Source: Halodesulfovibrio spirochaetisodalis
GTDB lineage: Bacteria > Desulfobacterota > Desulfovibrionia > Desulfovibrionales > Desulfovibrionaceae
Assembly (NCBI RefSeq): GCF_001672295.1
Contig: NZ_JXMS01000006.1
Location: forward strand, 1-64,000
DNA length: 64,000 bases
Reading direction: 5' to 3'
Below are positions 35,897 through 43,232 of this stretch, in pieces (the first letter of the stretch is position 1; every line of letters begins with the position of its first letter). The position numbers and the translations under genes were made by a program. Under the pieces are notes generated by a model that searched no databases, was not told the DNA's origin, and was given only the letters and a program-made list of their open reading frames with translations.

Positions 35897-36014
35897 GTGT
35901 GATTCCAGAGCCTGTCTGCTCTAAGCTATGACTTGAGACGGAACGAGACAAAAAAAGGCTCAACCTTGAACCAAAGCCTAAAAAACTGTATCAGGCGCTC
36001 AACAAGAACTTTCA

Positions 36015-36056
36015 ATGGTGCGCTCAGCACCATAAACAGGAATGGCTCCCCATTCC
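36015..36056 (+). other. Two hairpins in the purD leader
   Basis: ATGGTGC/GCACCAT (36015-36033) and GGAATGG/CCATTCC (36039-36056) lie just upstream of the purD Shine-Dalgarno. No known purine riboswitch core was recognised. Confidence 0.35.
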
Positions 36057-36074
36057 CAGCCTAGGAGGCCAGAC

Positions 36075-37343
36075 GTGCGGATTCTTATCGTCGGTTCCGG
36101 TGGTCGTGAACACGCCCTCGCTTGGAAACTTCGTCAGAGTGCAAAGGTTGAAGAAATCTTCATTGCCCCGGGTAATGGTGGTACTGCACTCGAAGGTACA
36201 AACGTACCAATTAAAGCAGACGACCTTCCCGCACTGGTGGCTTTCGCTAAAGAACAGGCAATCGATCTCGTTGTTCCGGGTCCGGAGCTTCCTTTGGTTC
36301 TTGGAATCAAAGATGCGCTTGATCTGGAAGGGATTCCCTGCTTTGGCCCTAATGCTTTTGCAGCCCAGCTTGAAGGCTCCAAAGCATTTGCCAAGAACAT
36401 TATGCAGGAAGCCGGTGTACCCACTGCTGCGTTCGGAGTGTTTGAAGACTTTTCCGAAGCCCGTAATTTTGTGCTGGAAAAAGGTGCCCCTATCGTTGTT
36501 AAGGCAGACGGTCTTGCTGCCGGTAAAGGGGTTATTGTGGCTCAGTCCACAGATGAGGCCATTCAGGCACTTGAAGAAATCATGGTGCAAAAGTCCTTTG
36601 GCGACTCAGGCAAACATGTTGTTGTTGAAGAGTGCCTTGTCGGTGAAGAAGCCTCTTTCATATGCTTCTGTGACGGCAATACTGTAAAACCACTTCCTTC
36701 CTCTCAGGATCATAAAGCCGTCTACGACGGCGACACAGGCCCTAACACAGGCGGCATGGGTGCATACAGCCCTGCACCGGTTCTTCCGGACAGCCGCTAC
36801 GACGAGATTATTGAATCCGTCATGAAACCTGTTGTGAACCTGCTTGGTAAAAAGGACAAACCGTTTATCGGTATCCTGTATGCAGGAATCATGATGACCG
36901 AAAACGGACCATACGTACTTGAATTCAACGTACGTTTCGGTGATCCGGAATGCCAGCCGCTCCTCATGCGCCTTGATTGTGACTTAGCAGATGTTATGAT
37001 GGCGTGTGTTCAGGGCAAACTTGCTGAAACCCCACTCCCTATCAAAAAAGAAACAACCCTCGGGGTTGTTGTAGCAGCTGATGGATATCCTGGCAGCTAC
37101 CCTAAAGGTATGGGCATTACAGGCTTTGCAGAAGCAGAAGCACTGGGTGACGTAAAAGTGTTTCAGGCAGGTACAACCATTGAAAACGGACAAACCGTGT
37201 CCACTGGCGGGCGAGTTCTTTGCGTAACAGCACTTGGTTCCGATCTCTCCGCGGCTCAAAAGCGTGCATACGAAGCGCTTGAGTACATTAAAATGGATAA
37301 CGCATACTACCGCAAAGACATTGGCTTTAAAGGCTTTAAATAA
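36075..37343 (+). CDS. purD: Phosphoribosylamine-glycine ligase
   Basis: A 422-residue ATP-grasp enzyme joining glycine to phosphoribosylamine, the second purine step. It begins VRILIVGSGGREHALAWKLRQS. ATP-grasp motifs include VVKADGLAAGKGV, EASFICFCDG and GPNTGGMGAYSPAP. I start at the GTG at 36075, which has AGGAGG 7 bases upstream; an ATG 33 bases earlier would add an unlikely N-terminal extension. purE follows after 21 bases. Confidence 0.96.
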   Translation: MRILIVGSGGREHALAWKLRQSAKVEEIFIAPGNGGTALEGTNVPIKADDLPALVAFAKEQAIDLVVPGPELPLVLGIKDALDLEGIPCFGPNAFAAQLEGSKAFAKNIMQEAGVPTAAFGVFEDFSEARNFVLEKGAPIVVKADGLAAGKGVIVAQSTDEAIQALEEIMVQKSFGDSGKHVVVEECLVGEEASFICFCDGNTVKPLPSSQDHKAVYDGDTGPNTGGMGAYSPAPVLPDSRYDEIIESVMKPVVNLLGKKDKPFIGILYAGIMMTENGPYVLEFNVRFGDPECQPLLMRLDCDLADVMMACVQGKLAETPLPIKKETTLGVVVAADGYPGSYPKGMGITGFAEAEALGDVKVFQAGTTIENGQTVSTGGRVLCVTALGSDLSAAQKRAYEALEYIKMDNAYYRKDIGFKGFK

Positions 37344-37364
37344 GACTTTCAGGAGATAGAAACT

Positions 37365-37865
37365 ATGCCTCAGGTTGCTATTTTCATGGGCAGTGCTTCA
37401 GATGAAGAAACTATGCGTCCATGTACCGAATTATTAGACCAGCTTAAAATTTCATACATCTTTACTGTAAGCTCTGCTCACAGAACACCGGAACGCACAG
37501 AACATCTGGTGGATTCTCTGGAAGCAGACGGCTGTCAGGTATTTATCTGTGCTGCCGGTATGGCTGCACACCTTGCAGGTGCAGTTGCTGCGCGCACTCT
37601 TAAACCAGTTATCGGTGTACCGGTGACCGCATCAAACCTCTCCGGCCTTGATGCGATGCTCGCAACTGTTCAGATGCCTCCGGGATACCCTGTTGCAACT
37701 GTTGCTCTTGATAAAGCAGGCGCAAAAAACGCTGCATGGCTTGCAGCACAGATCATTGCGCTTACAGATAGCAGCATTGCGACAAACCTTAAAAAAGCAC
37801 GTGATGAAGGCAAAGCCGCGGTTATCAAGAGCGCGGAAGAACTGGAAGCACGTTACGCAAAATAG
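37365..37865 (+). CDS. purE: N5-carboxyaminoimidazole ribonucleotide mutase
   Basis: A 166-residue class I Pur[12 protein letters not shown] and [11 protein letters not shown] carry the catalytic Ser and His, and [32 protein letters not shown] is the conserved core. It moves the carboxyl group from N5-CAIR to CAIR. Co-transcribed with purD and closed by a strong terminator. The partner purK is not in the window. Confidence 0.95.
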   Translation: MPQVAIFMGSASDEETMRPCTELLDQLKISYIFTVSSAHRTPERTEHLVDSLEADGCQVFICAAGMAAHLAGAVAARTLKPVIGVPVTASNLSGLDAMLATVQMPPGYPVATVALDKAGAKNAAWLAAQIIALTDSSIATNLKKARDEGKAAVIKSAEELEARYAK

Positions 37866-37954
37866 CATTCAATTTTCGTAGAACAGCCAATGCTCTTTGC
37901 ACCTAGCTGCAACTATGCGTGAAAAGCACGGCTTCCCCAAACTACGTAAATACG

Positions 37955-37993
37955 AAAACGCCCGTCAGAGCCAGCTGACGGGCGTTTTTTTAT
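37955..37993. terminator. Bidirectional terminator
   Basis: AACGCCCGTCAG/CTGACGGGCGTT with flanking A and T runs, between converging purE and the protease-like gene. Confidence 0.92.
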
Positions 37994-38018
37994 TCATTCT
38001 GGATGGTCAGGATACGGG

Positions 38019-38705
38019 CTAGATCACTTCCAGTCCTTCTTCTTCCATCAACTTAATACCGTATTCAATAGCTATGGCGTATGACAGGTCAGTATCAAGT
38101 GCCTGCTCGCGTGAGTACGCAGCAATTGAGCTACCGTCTGCCATCGGGCAGTAGCGACCGCAGACAATACCAACAATACGGTCTTCAGCAACGCTAACCA
38201 GAGGTCCACCAACATCACCCGCATGTACACGAGAATCAAACAGGATATGGTTATTCCCGAGAGGTGACGTAAGCTTGGAACTTACTACGGAGCTTACTAC
38301 GGTCAAGTGGTGCATATTCTGAAAGCCAAACGGATAGCCGAGGCTCACAAGCGCTGCACCGAAACGCAGATTCTCTGTATTGCCAAGAAGGAAGTCCGGC
38401 ATAACGACATCTGCTTCTACATCAAATGCAAGAAGAGCAATGTCACGGTCTTTATCTACACGGATAACCTCAACAGGAATGGAACGAACATGTTCACGCC
38501 TGATAGTCTGAAAATCTGTTGCCTCAGGTGAGTAAGGCACAACACAAAGATTTTCATGGTTCTCACCAAAGATATGGCTTGTGGTGAGCATGTAGCCTTC
38601 TTCATGAACAAGGAAGCAGGAACCTAAAAACGCTGCGCCGCAATCATCCTGCCGCATGAGCATCATGCAGCCGCCAGTGAATTTTTCTGCAGAAGTTGTA
38701 TACAT
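38019..38705 (-). CDS. Trypsin-fold protein lacking the catalytic serine (pseudoprotease)
   Basis: A 228-residue DegP/trypsin-like domain with no signal peptide or PDZ. The expected His44 (MLTTSHIFG) and Asp88 (DKDRDIALLAF) are present. The active-site loop reads AGDVGGPLV, so the serine of GNSGGP is Val165 and the asparagine Asp164. The codon is a clear GTT. It should therefore be proteolytically inactive and may bind peptides or act as a regulator. AGGAGA precedes the ATG. It begins 9 bases after the BCCT transporter stop, so they share a transcript. Confidence 0.85.
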   Translation of the reverse strand: MYTTSAEKFTGGCMMLMRQDDCGAAFLGSCFLVHEEGYMLTTSHIFGENHENLCVVPYSPEATDFQTIRREHVRSIPVEVIRVDKDRDIALLAFDVEADVVMPDFLLGNTENLRFGAALVSLGYPFGFQNMHHLTVVSSVVSSKLTSPLGNNHILFDSRVHAGDVGGPLVSVAEDRIVGIVCGRYCPMADGSSIAAYSREQALDTDLSYAIAIEYGIKLMEEEGLEVI

Positions 38706-38714
38706 AGAACTCTC

Positions 38715-40337
38715 CTAGCGAATCTTGTGCCGACGACGTTTAGCAGGAAACGCCTTTGGTGTAATGCTCATCTTCTTCGGTTTCTTATCAGGATCAATGT
38801 AGAACTGCTGAGGTCCTGAGTAGTCCTTGAGTCCTCTGAACAGACTGTACGCCATAAAGAGCAGAATCACCGCAAAAGGCAGGCCGGAAGCAATGGTTGC
38901 TGTCTGCAACGCAATGAGTCCGCCACCATACAGCAGCACAGCAGCTACTGCACCCTCCATCAAAGCCCAGAATACGCGCTGTGGAATAGGCGGATCAGGG
39001 TTACCGTCGGCTGTGATGATATCAATAACCAGCGAACCGGAGTCAGAGGAGGTTACAAAGAACGTGATAACAACGAAAATTGCAAGCACACTTGTTACAG
39101 AAGAAAACGGGAAGTGCTCAAGCAGAACGAACAGAGAAACCGGAACGTTTTCCTGAACTGCTTTTGCAATACCGCCACCACCGAACATGTCGATGAACAG
39201 CGCACTGTTACCAAATACGGTAATCCATACAAAGGTAACAAGCGTTGGAACAAGAAGTACACCTGCGATAAATTCGCGAATAGTACGACCTTTTGAAATT
39301 CGGGCAATAAACATACCTACGAATGGTGACCACCCGATCCACCAACCCCAGTAGAAAACGGTCCAGCCGTTCTGCCATGAGGAGTTTTCGTACGTTTCAT
39401 TCCAAGTTGAAAGCTGCATGAAGTTTTGCAGATAGATACCAATGTTCTCAACAAGTGCATTGAGAATGAACAGGGTTGGTCCGAGCAGAAGCACAAAGAA
39501 CATCAGCATAAGAGCAAGGCCGATGTTAAGTTCACTAAGCTTACGGATACCTGCGTCCAGCCCTCTGACTACAGAATATGTAGCAATGAGTGTAATACCG
39601 CAAATTAAAACAAGCTGAACATTTGTTGTCTGCGGCACGCCGAAGACATGAAATAAACCGGCATTTACCTGCTGCACACCTACCCCGAGAGAGGTAGCAA
39701 CACCAAAGAGAGTTGCGACAGTAGCAGAGATATCGATTGCATACCCGATAGGGCCGTTAACCTTGTCACCAAGGAGCGGTACGAACGCAGAACGAATAGT
39801 CAGCGGGTAGCCTTTGTTGAAGGAAAAGAATGCCAGTGAAAGGCCTACGATGGCGTAAACACTCCAAGGATGAAGTCCCCAGTGCAGGAAGGTCAAATCC
39901 ATTGCTCTTCGTGCAGCTTCCGGTGAACCCGGAGTGTCTGAAAACGGTGATGATATGAAGTGGAACATTGGCTCGGCAACGCCGTAGAACAGGAGGCCAA
40001 TCCCCATACCGGCACTGAAAAGCATTGCAAACCATCCGGCAGTAGTAAATTCCGGAACAGCGTCATCACCGCCGAGCCGGATATCTCCGAATCTGGAGAA
40101 CATAAAAAGAAGTACACTGACGAGAATTATGTTCATGGTCAGAACAAAAAACCAGCCCGTGTATGTTGAAATTCCGGTCTGAACTATCCCGAAAAAGTCT
40201 TTGATATCTTTACCCAGATACAGGGTAAGGCCGACGAGGACCAGAATCAGTCCTGCAGAAATAAAGAAAATATACGGATGTACATCATATTTTACTTTCG
40301 CCCCATCACTGTTGGTGAGGTTTGAATGAATTCCCAA
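38715..40337 (-). CDS. BCCT-family transporter (betaine/carnitine/choline type)
   Basis: A 540-residue secondary transporter with 12 predicted helices. The BCCT signature region is seen in YWGWWIGWSPFVGMFIARISKGRTIREFI, and FHWGLHPW-type motif appears as LHWGLHPWSVYAI. It imports trimethylammonium compounds for osmoprotection or metabolism, driven by Na+ or H+. Start is TTG with GAGGAG upstream, suggesting modest translation. A basic C-terminal tail (FPAKRRRHKIR) may sense membrane or ionic state. Four TGTACA motifs lie in its upstream region. Confidence 0.92.
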   Translation of the reverse strand: MGIHSNLTNSDGAKVKYDVHPYIFFISAGLILVLVGLTLYLGKDIKDFFGIVQTGISTYTGWFFVLTMNIILVSVLLFMFSRFGDIRLGGDDAVPEFTTAGWFAMLFSAGMGIGLLFYGVAEPMFHFISSPFSDTPGSPEAARRAMDLTFLHWGLHPWSVYAIVGLSLAFFSFNKGYPLTIRSAFVPLLGDKVNGPIGYAIDISATVATLFGVATSLGVGVQQVNAGLFHVFGVPQTTNVQLVLICGITLIATYSVVRGLDAGIRKLSELNIGLALMLMFFVLLLGPTLFILNALVENIGIYLQNFMQLSTWNETYENSSWQNGWTVFYWGWWIGWSPFVGMFIARISKGRTIREFIAGVLLVPTLVTFVWITVFGNSALFIDMFGGGGIAKAVQENVPVSLFVLLEHFPFSSVTSVLAIFVVITFFVTSSDSGSLVIDIITADGNPDPPIPQRVFWALMEGAVAAVLLYGGGLIALQTATIASGLPFAVILLFMAYSLFRGLKDYSGPQQFYIDPDKKPKKMSITPKAFPAKRRRHKIR

Positions 40338-40675
40338 AACTCCTCCTCTTACTTATGCGCAATGTACAATTCACAGTTACAGCTTATTGTACACATAAAA
40401 AACAATGCAAAACAGAATTTCTACATTATAAATTACAGTGTGTTCACAAATTGTACAGCGTTTTTCGCAGTTATGACTCGCTGTATTATAGGTTGTACAT
40501 TAAAAATATATATTAGTCAAATTTCCTATATTTTGTATGATATCAAATTCTAATACACCACCTTCGCTTTACATAAAACTCTTCTACATACTTATAACCA
40601 GTTGATTTTTAGCACTAAAAACAACCATGACGTAAAATGCAGTACGATTTTGAATAATTTTGCAAAATTTTGAAC
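40338..40675. promoter_or_regulatory. AT-rich upstream region with four TGTACA motifs
   Basis: TGTACA occurs at 40363-40368, 40388-40393, 40452-40457 and 40494-40499, upstream of the BCCT transporter. Such clustering of one palindromic hexamer in about 140 bases suggests an operator array. No ORF with an RBS is visible here. Confidence 0.45.
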
Positions 40676-40717
40676 AAAAAAAAGCACTTCTGCATATATA
40701 AGCAGAAGTGCTTTGTC
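40676..40717 (-). terminator. Terminator of the LacI-family gene
   Basis: AAGCACTTCTGC/GCAGAAGTGCTT with a T run on the minus strand. Confidence 0.92.
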
Positions 40718-40729
40718 TTTTTTTGTACG

Positions 40730-41755
40730 TTAGCGAGGTGGCACACCAGAGGATTCTCGAATAATCAAATCATGCTGTACAGACGGAATAGTCTCTTCTG
40801 GGTGTTTTCCTGTTCGCAAGATATCCAGAAGAACAGACGTCGCCTGACGTCCCATGCGATACCCCGGTTGCAGCACTGTTGTAAGCGGCGGCCACACATG
40901 CTTTGCCATCGGAATATCATCAAAACCAATGACAGAAACATCTTTAGGAATCTCAAACCCAAGGCGACGCAATGCACTGATGGTATTAATTGCAACCAGA
41001 TCGTTGGAAGCAAAAATAGCAGTCGGCGGGTTGGAAGAGTTCATCAACTTTTCAACCCCCTCAGAGCAATCCAGTGTATTTGAAGACACCTGAACAAAGC
41101 TTTGCGGGTGGGTTGGAATATCGTGATCCTGCAAGCAGTGTAAAAAGCCCTCATACCGCATACGACAACGGTCAGAAGCCGTAAACGGCACACCGAGCAT
41201 AGCAAAACTTCTATGCCCGAGCTTAATCAAGTACTCGGTAGCATCATAGCTGGCCTGCACGTTATCCACTGAAACACATGGAAGGCAACCCTGCTTGTTA
41301 AACAGGTTAACCGCAGGAATCTTTTCCTGATACAGCTTCTGAGCTATATCCCCCAAGGAGTCAGACACAGTAAGAATAATGCCGTCTACGCGACGCTCAA
41401 GAAAATTTTCCACCATCTGCTTTTCGCGCTGCCGGTTGTACTCAGCACTGGCTATAAAAACCTGATACCCGTGCAGCTGCGCTTCATCCTGCACACCTCG
41501 CGCACACTCACTGTAAATCTGGTTATTTACAGCTGGAATAATGTAACCAATAGTTTTTGTACGCTGGGTCGCCAACGCTTTAGCAGCAAAGTTACAACGA
41601 TAATTATGCTTATCAATAATGCGTTGAATGCGCTCCCCGGTTTCCTTACGCACTTTCTCCGGCATATTCAGAAAACGGGAGACAGTAGCAATGGAAACTT
41701 TTGCCTCACGGGCAATGTCCCTAATTGTAGGCTGTAAAGATTTGCTCATAGTCAT
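40730..41755 (-). CDS. LacI-family transcriptional regulator
   Basis: A 341-residue repressor. The helix-turn-helix is TIRDIAREAKVSIATVSRFLN (about 10-30), followed by the hinge (about 50-60) and a periplasmic-binding-protein-like sensor domain (IGYIIPAVNNQIYSECARGVQDEAQLHGYQVFIASAEYNRQ onward). It probably responds to a sugar or nucleoside, but the ligand is unknown. No clear RBS precedes the ATG. A LacI-type operator lies about 320 bases upstream. The neighbours (BCCT and SatP genes) are the only local candidate targets. Confidence 0.92.
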   Translation of the reverse strand: MTMSKSLQPTIRDIAREAKVSIATVSRFLNMPEKVRKETGERIQRIIDKHNYRCNFAAKALATQRTKTIGYIIPAVNNQIYSECARGVQDEAQLHGYQVFIASAEYNRQREKQMVENFLERRVDGIILTVSDSLGDIAQKLYQEKIPAVNLFNKQGCLPCVSVDNVQASYDATEYLIKLGHRSFAMLGVPFTASDRCRMRYEGFLHCLQDHDIPTHPQSFVQVSSNTLDCSEGVEKLMNSSNPPTAIFASNDLVAINTISALRRLGFEIPKDVSVIGFDDIPMAKHVWPPLTTVLQPGYRMGRQATSVLLDILRTGKHPEETIPSVQHDLIIRESSGVPPR

Positions 41756-41859
41756 AGGATATTAACGCGTCATGTTTTTAAGGGATGCATAATCCCCGAA
41801 ACGCGTGCTTAGGCTGAGGGGAAGCATCTAACGTTTTGTCATCACGACAAAAAACTTAA

Positions 41860-41952
41860 GAAACCGCATTGTTACTCTGAACGTGCAGCGCCATGAAAAC
41901 AATGCAACAAACAAATCAATTGTTTTCATTTTCTGCTTTATATTGCGGTTTC
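41860..41952. repeat. Nested inverted repeat upstream of the LacI gene
   Basis: Outer arms GAAACCGC (41860-41867) and GCGGTTTC (41945-41952) enclose inner arms ATGAAAACAA (41893-41902) and TTGTTTTCAT (41930-41939). A separate dyad TTTTGTC-N5-GACAAAA is at 41834-41852. Confidence 0.5.
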
Positions 41953-42071
41953 AAAACTTTTGCAACTCTACACGCTTCTCAAAGCAAAAAAGCTTAATAT
42001 CAACACGTTATGAATAAAAAAAACATTTCCCAACCACCTACCCATAGGATAAAAAAAAGCTATCCATGCAA

Positions 42072-42085
42072 TGTAAACGGTTACA
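42072..42085. promoter_or_regulatory. LacI-type operator candidate
   Basis: TGTAAACGGTTACA is a near-palindrome with the central CG typical of LacI-family sites. It lies upstream of the LacI-family gene and downstream of satP. Confidence 0.5.
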
Positions 42086-42123
42086 GCAGAGCTTTCAAGG
42101 CAATGCCCCTCCTTTCTGCACGC

Positions 42124-42164
42124 ACAAAAAAACGACCGGAGAAGCGTCGCTTTTCCGGTCGTTA
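42124..42164 (-). terminator. Terminator of satP
   Basis: ACGACCGGA/TCCGGTCGT hairpin with seven Ts on the minus strand. Confidence 0.92.
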
Positions 42165-42260
42165 CTATTTCACTTTGTCCTGACAGTGAAACACGCCTGC
42201 CTGACAATAATCAGGCTCAAGGCTTGGCAAGGAGTACGCATACTCCTTTTTATAGAAGCA

Positions 42261-42815
42261 CTAGCCGATTGGCAGCACTACTCTGTCGTATACTTCATTA
42301 AGTACTTCAGCCATCGCAAGGTAAATTGCGGAAAGACCACATACGATGCCTTCGTATCCTGCAATGGTACCTACAAGTGCAGAACCGGTAAAATCACGGA
42401 TTGCAAGCAGGAAGAACAGAATTGTAAGGGAAGCAAAGATAAACTTGATGCAGAAGTTGCCTTTAAGAGTTCCGAGGAAGAGGAAGAAAGTAAGCAAGCC
42501 CCACATCGCGAGATAACAACCCATGTATGCATGTGGTGTTGCCTCTGCCCAACCAAGTTTAGGCATCACAATCAACGCAACCAGAGAAAGCCAGAACAGG
42601 CCGTAAGAGGTAAACGCAGTTGTGCCAAAGGTATTACCCTTTTTAAATTCCATGATACCGGCGATTACCTGTGCAATACCGCCGTAAAAAATACCCATTG
42701 CGAGGATCATAGAAGAAATTGGAAAGAAACCCGCATTGTGAATGTTCAACAACACTGTAGTCATACCAAAGCCCATAAGACCAAGTGGTGCTGGATTTGC
42801 TAAATAGTCACGCAT
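42261..42815 (-). CDS. satP: GPR1/FUN34/YaaH (SatP) acetate/succinate transporter
   Basis: A 184-residue membrane protein with six predicted helices. The signature [14 protein letters not shown] is at residues 7-20 and the second signature near [20 protein letters not shown]. It moves acetate or succinate; acetate is the typical end product of incomplete-oxidising sulfate reducers. I start at the ATG at 42815, with AGGAG 7-8 bases upstream. The leader contains a mini-ORF and two terminator-like hairpins. Confidence 0.93.
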   Translation of the reverse strand: MRDYLANPAPLGLMGFGMTTVLLNIHNAGFFPISSMILAMGIFYGGIAQVIAGIMEFKKGNTFGTTAFTSYGLFWLSLVALIVMPKLGWAEATPHAYMGCYLAMWGLLTFFLFLGTLKGNFCIKFIFASLTILFFLLAIRDFTGSALVGTIAGYEGIVCGLSAIYLAMAEVLNEVYDRVVLPIG

Positions 42816-42854
42816 CAACCTACTCCTGATACTAAAAAGTCCTACGCCCTGTAA

Positions 42855-42880
42855 AAAGGCTGTTTGAACGAACAGCTAAT
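42855..42880 (-). terminator. Terminator-like hairpin in satP leader
   Basis: On the minus strand AGCTGTT-CGTTC-AAACAGC is followed by CTTTTT, 10 bases past the mini-ORF stop and 40 before the satP start. It could attenuate satP. Confidence 0.65.
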
Positions 42881-42889
42881 AGATATTTC

Positions 42890-42955
42890 TTAGAACTTCA
42901 AGCAAAAAGAATCTTTCTTTTGCTGATACCCATATGTTTCTAAGAAAAGCTGCAT
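42890..42955 (-). CDS. Mini-ORF in satP leader (21 residues)
   Basis: ATG at 42955 with GGAG about 8 bases upstream encodes 21 residues beginning MQLFLETYGY and ending at TAA 42890. Its coding sequence can itself fold (TTCTTAGAA/TTCTAAGAA and AGCAAAA/TTTTGCT), and a terminator hairpin follows 10 bases later. It is a leader-peptide or small-protein candidate; no codon run points to a sensed amino acid. Confidence 0.4.
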   Translation of the reverse strand: MQLFLETYGYQQKKDSFCLKF

Positions 42956-42972
42956 CCTTAACTCCAATTACG

Positions 42973-43001
42973 CATAAAAAAAGCTGCAAAATCCGCAGCC
43001 C
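42973..43001 (-). terminator. Terminator upstream of the satP mini-ORF
   Basis: GGCTGC/GCAGCT with a 7-base loop and seven Ts on the minus strand, about 30 bases after a possible TATAAT promoter (43032-43037). It may create a very short transcript. Confidence 0.6.
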
Positions 43002-43031
43002 CTGAGACTGCTGACAAAATCCTTGCCTACA

Positions 43032-43037
43032 GATTAT
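43032..43037 (-). promoter_or_regulatory. Candidate -10 box upstream of satP leader
   Basis: TATAAT on the minus strand. No good -35 at standard spacing. Confidence 0.35.
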
Positions 43038-43144
43038 AAAAACCTGTGGTATACAAGGAGAAAAAGCCACCAACTATAGTACGGTACCCAAATAGCAGGG
43101 TGACTTTTCCAATAGCAACGCTTTGGGCTTTGCCATCAGTCTCA

Positions 43145-43170
43145 AGGGCTGCGAAGTATGCAGCCCTTTC
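43145..43170. other. Hairpin after the acidic repeat gene
   Basis: AAGGGCTGC/GCAGCCCTT, 9-base-pair perfect stem, 63 bases past the stop of the minus-strand gene. It lacks a U tail in the minus direction. Confidence 0.55.
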
Positions 43171-43232
43171 TCAATACGTAGTTCCAAGCGGAGAATTGTT
43201 ACATTAGTGTTACAATCATGTTACAGAATGTA

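Noticed and set aside
35949-35980. Terminator-like AGGCT/AGCCT repeat after mscS
   Set aside because: The stem is only 5 base pairs with a long loop, and the T run is on the strand with no gene.
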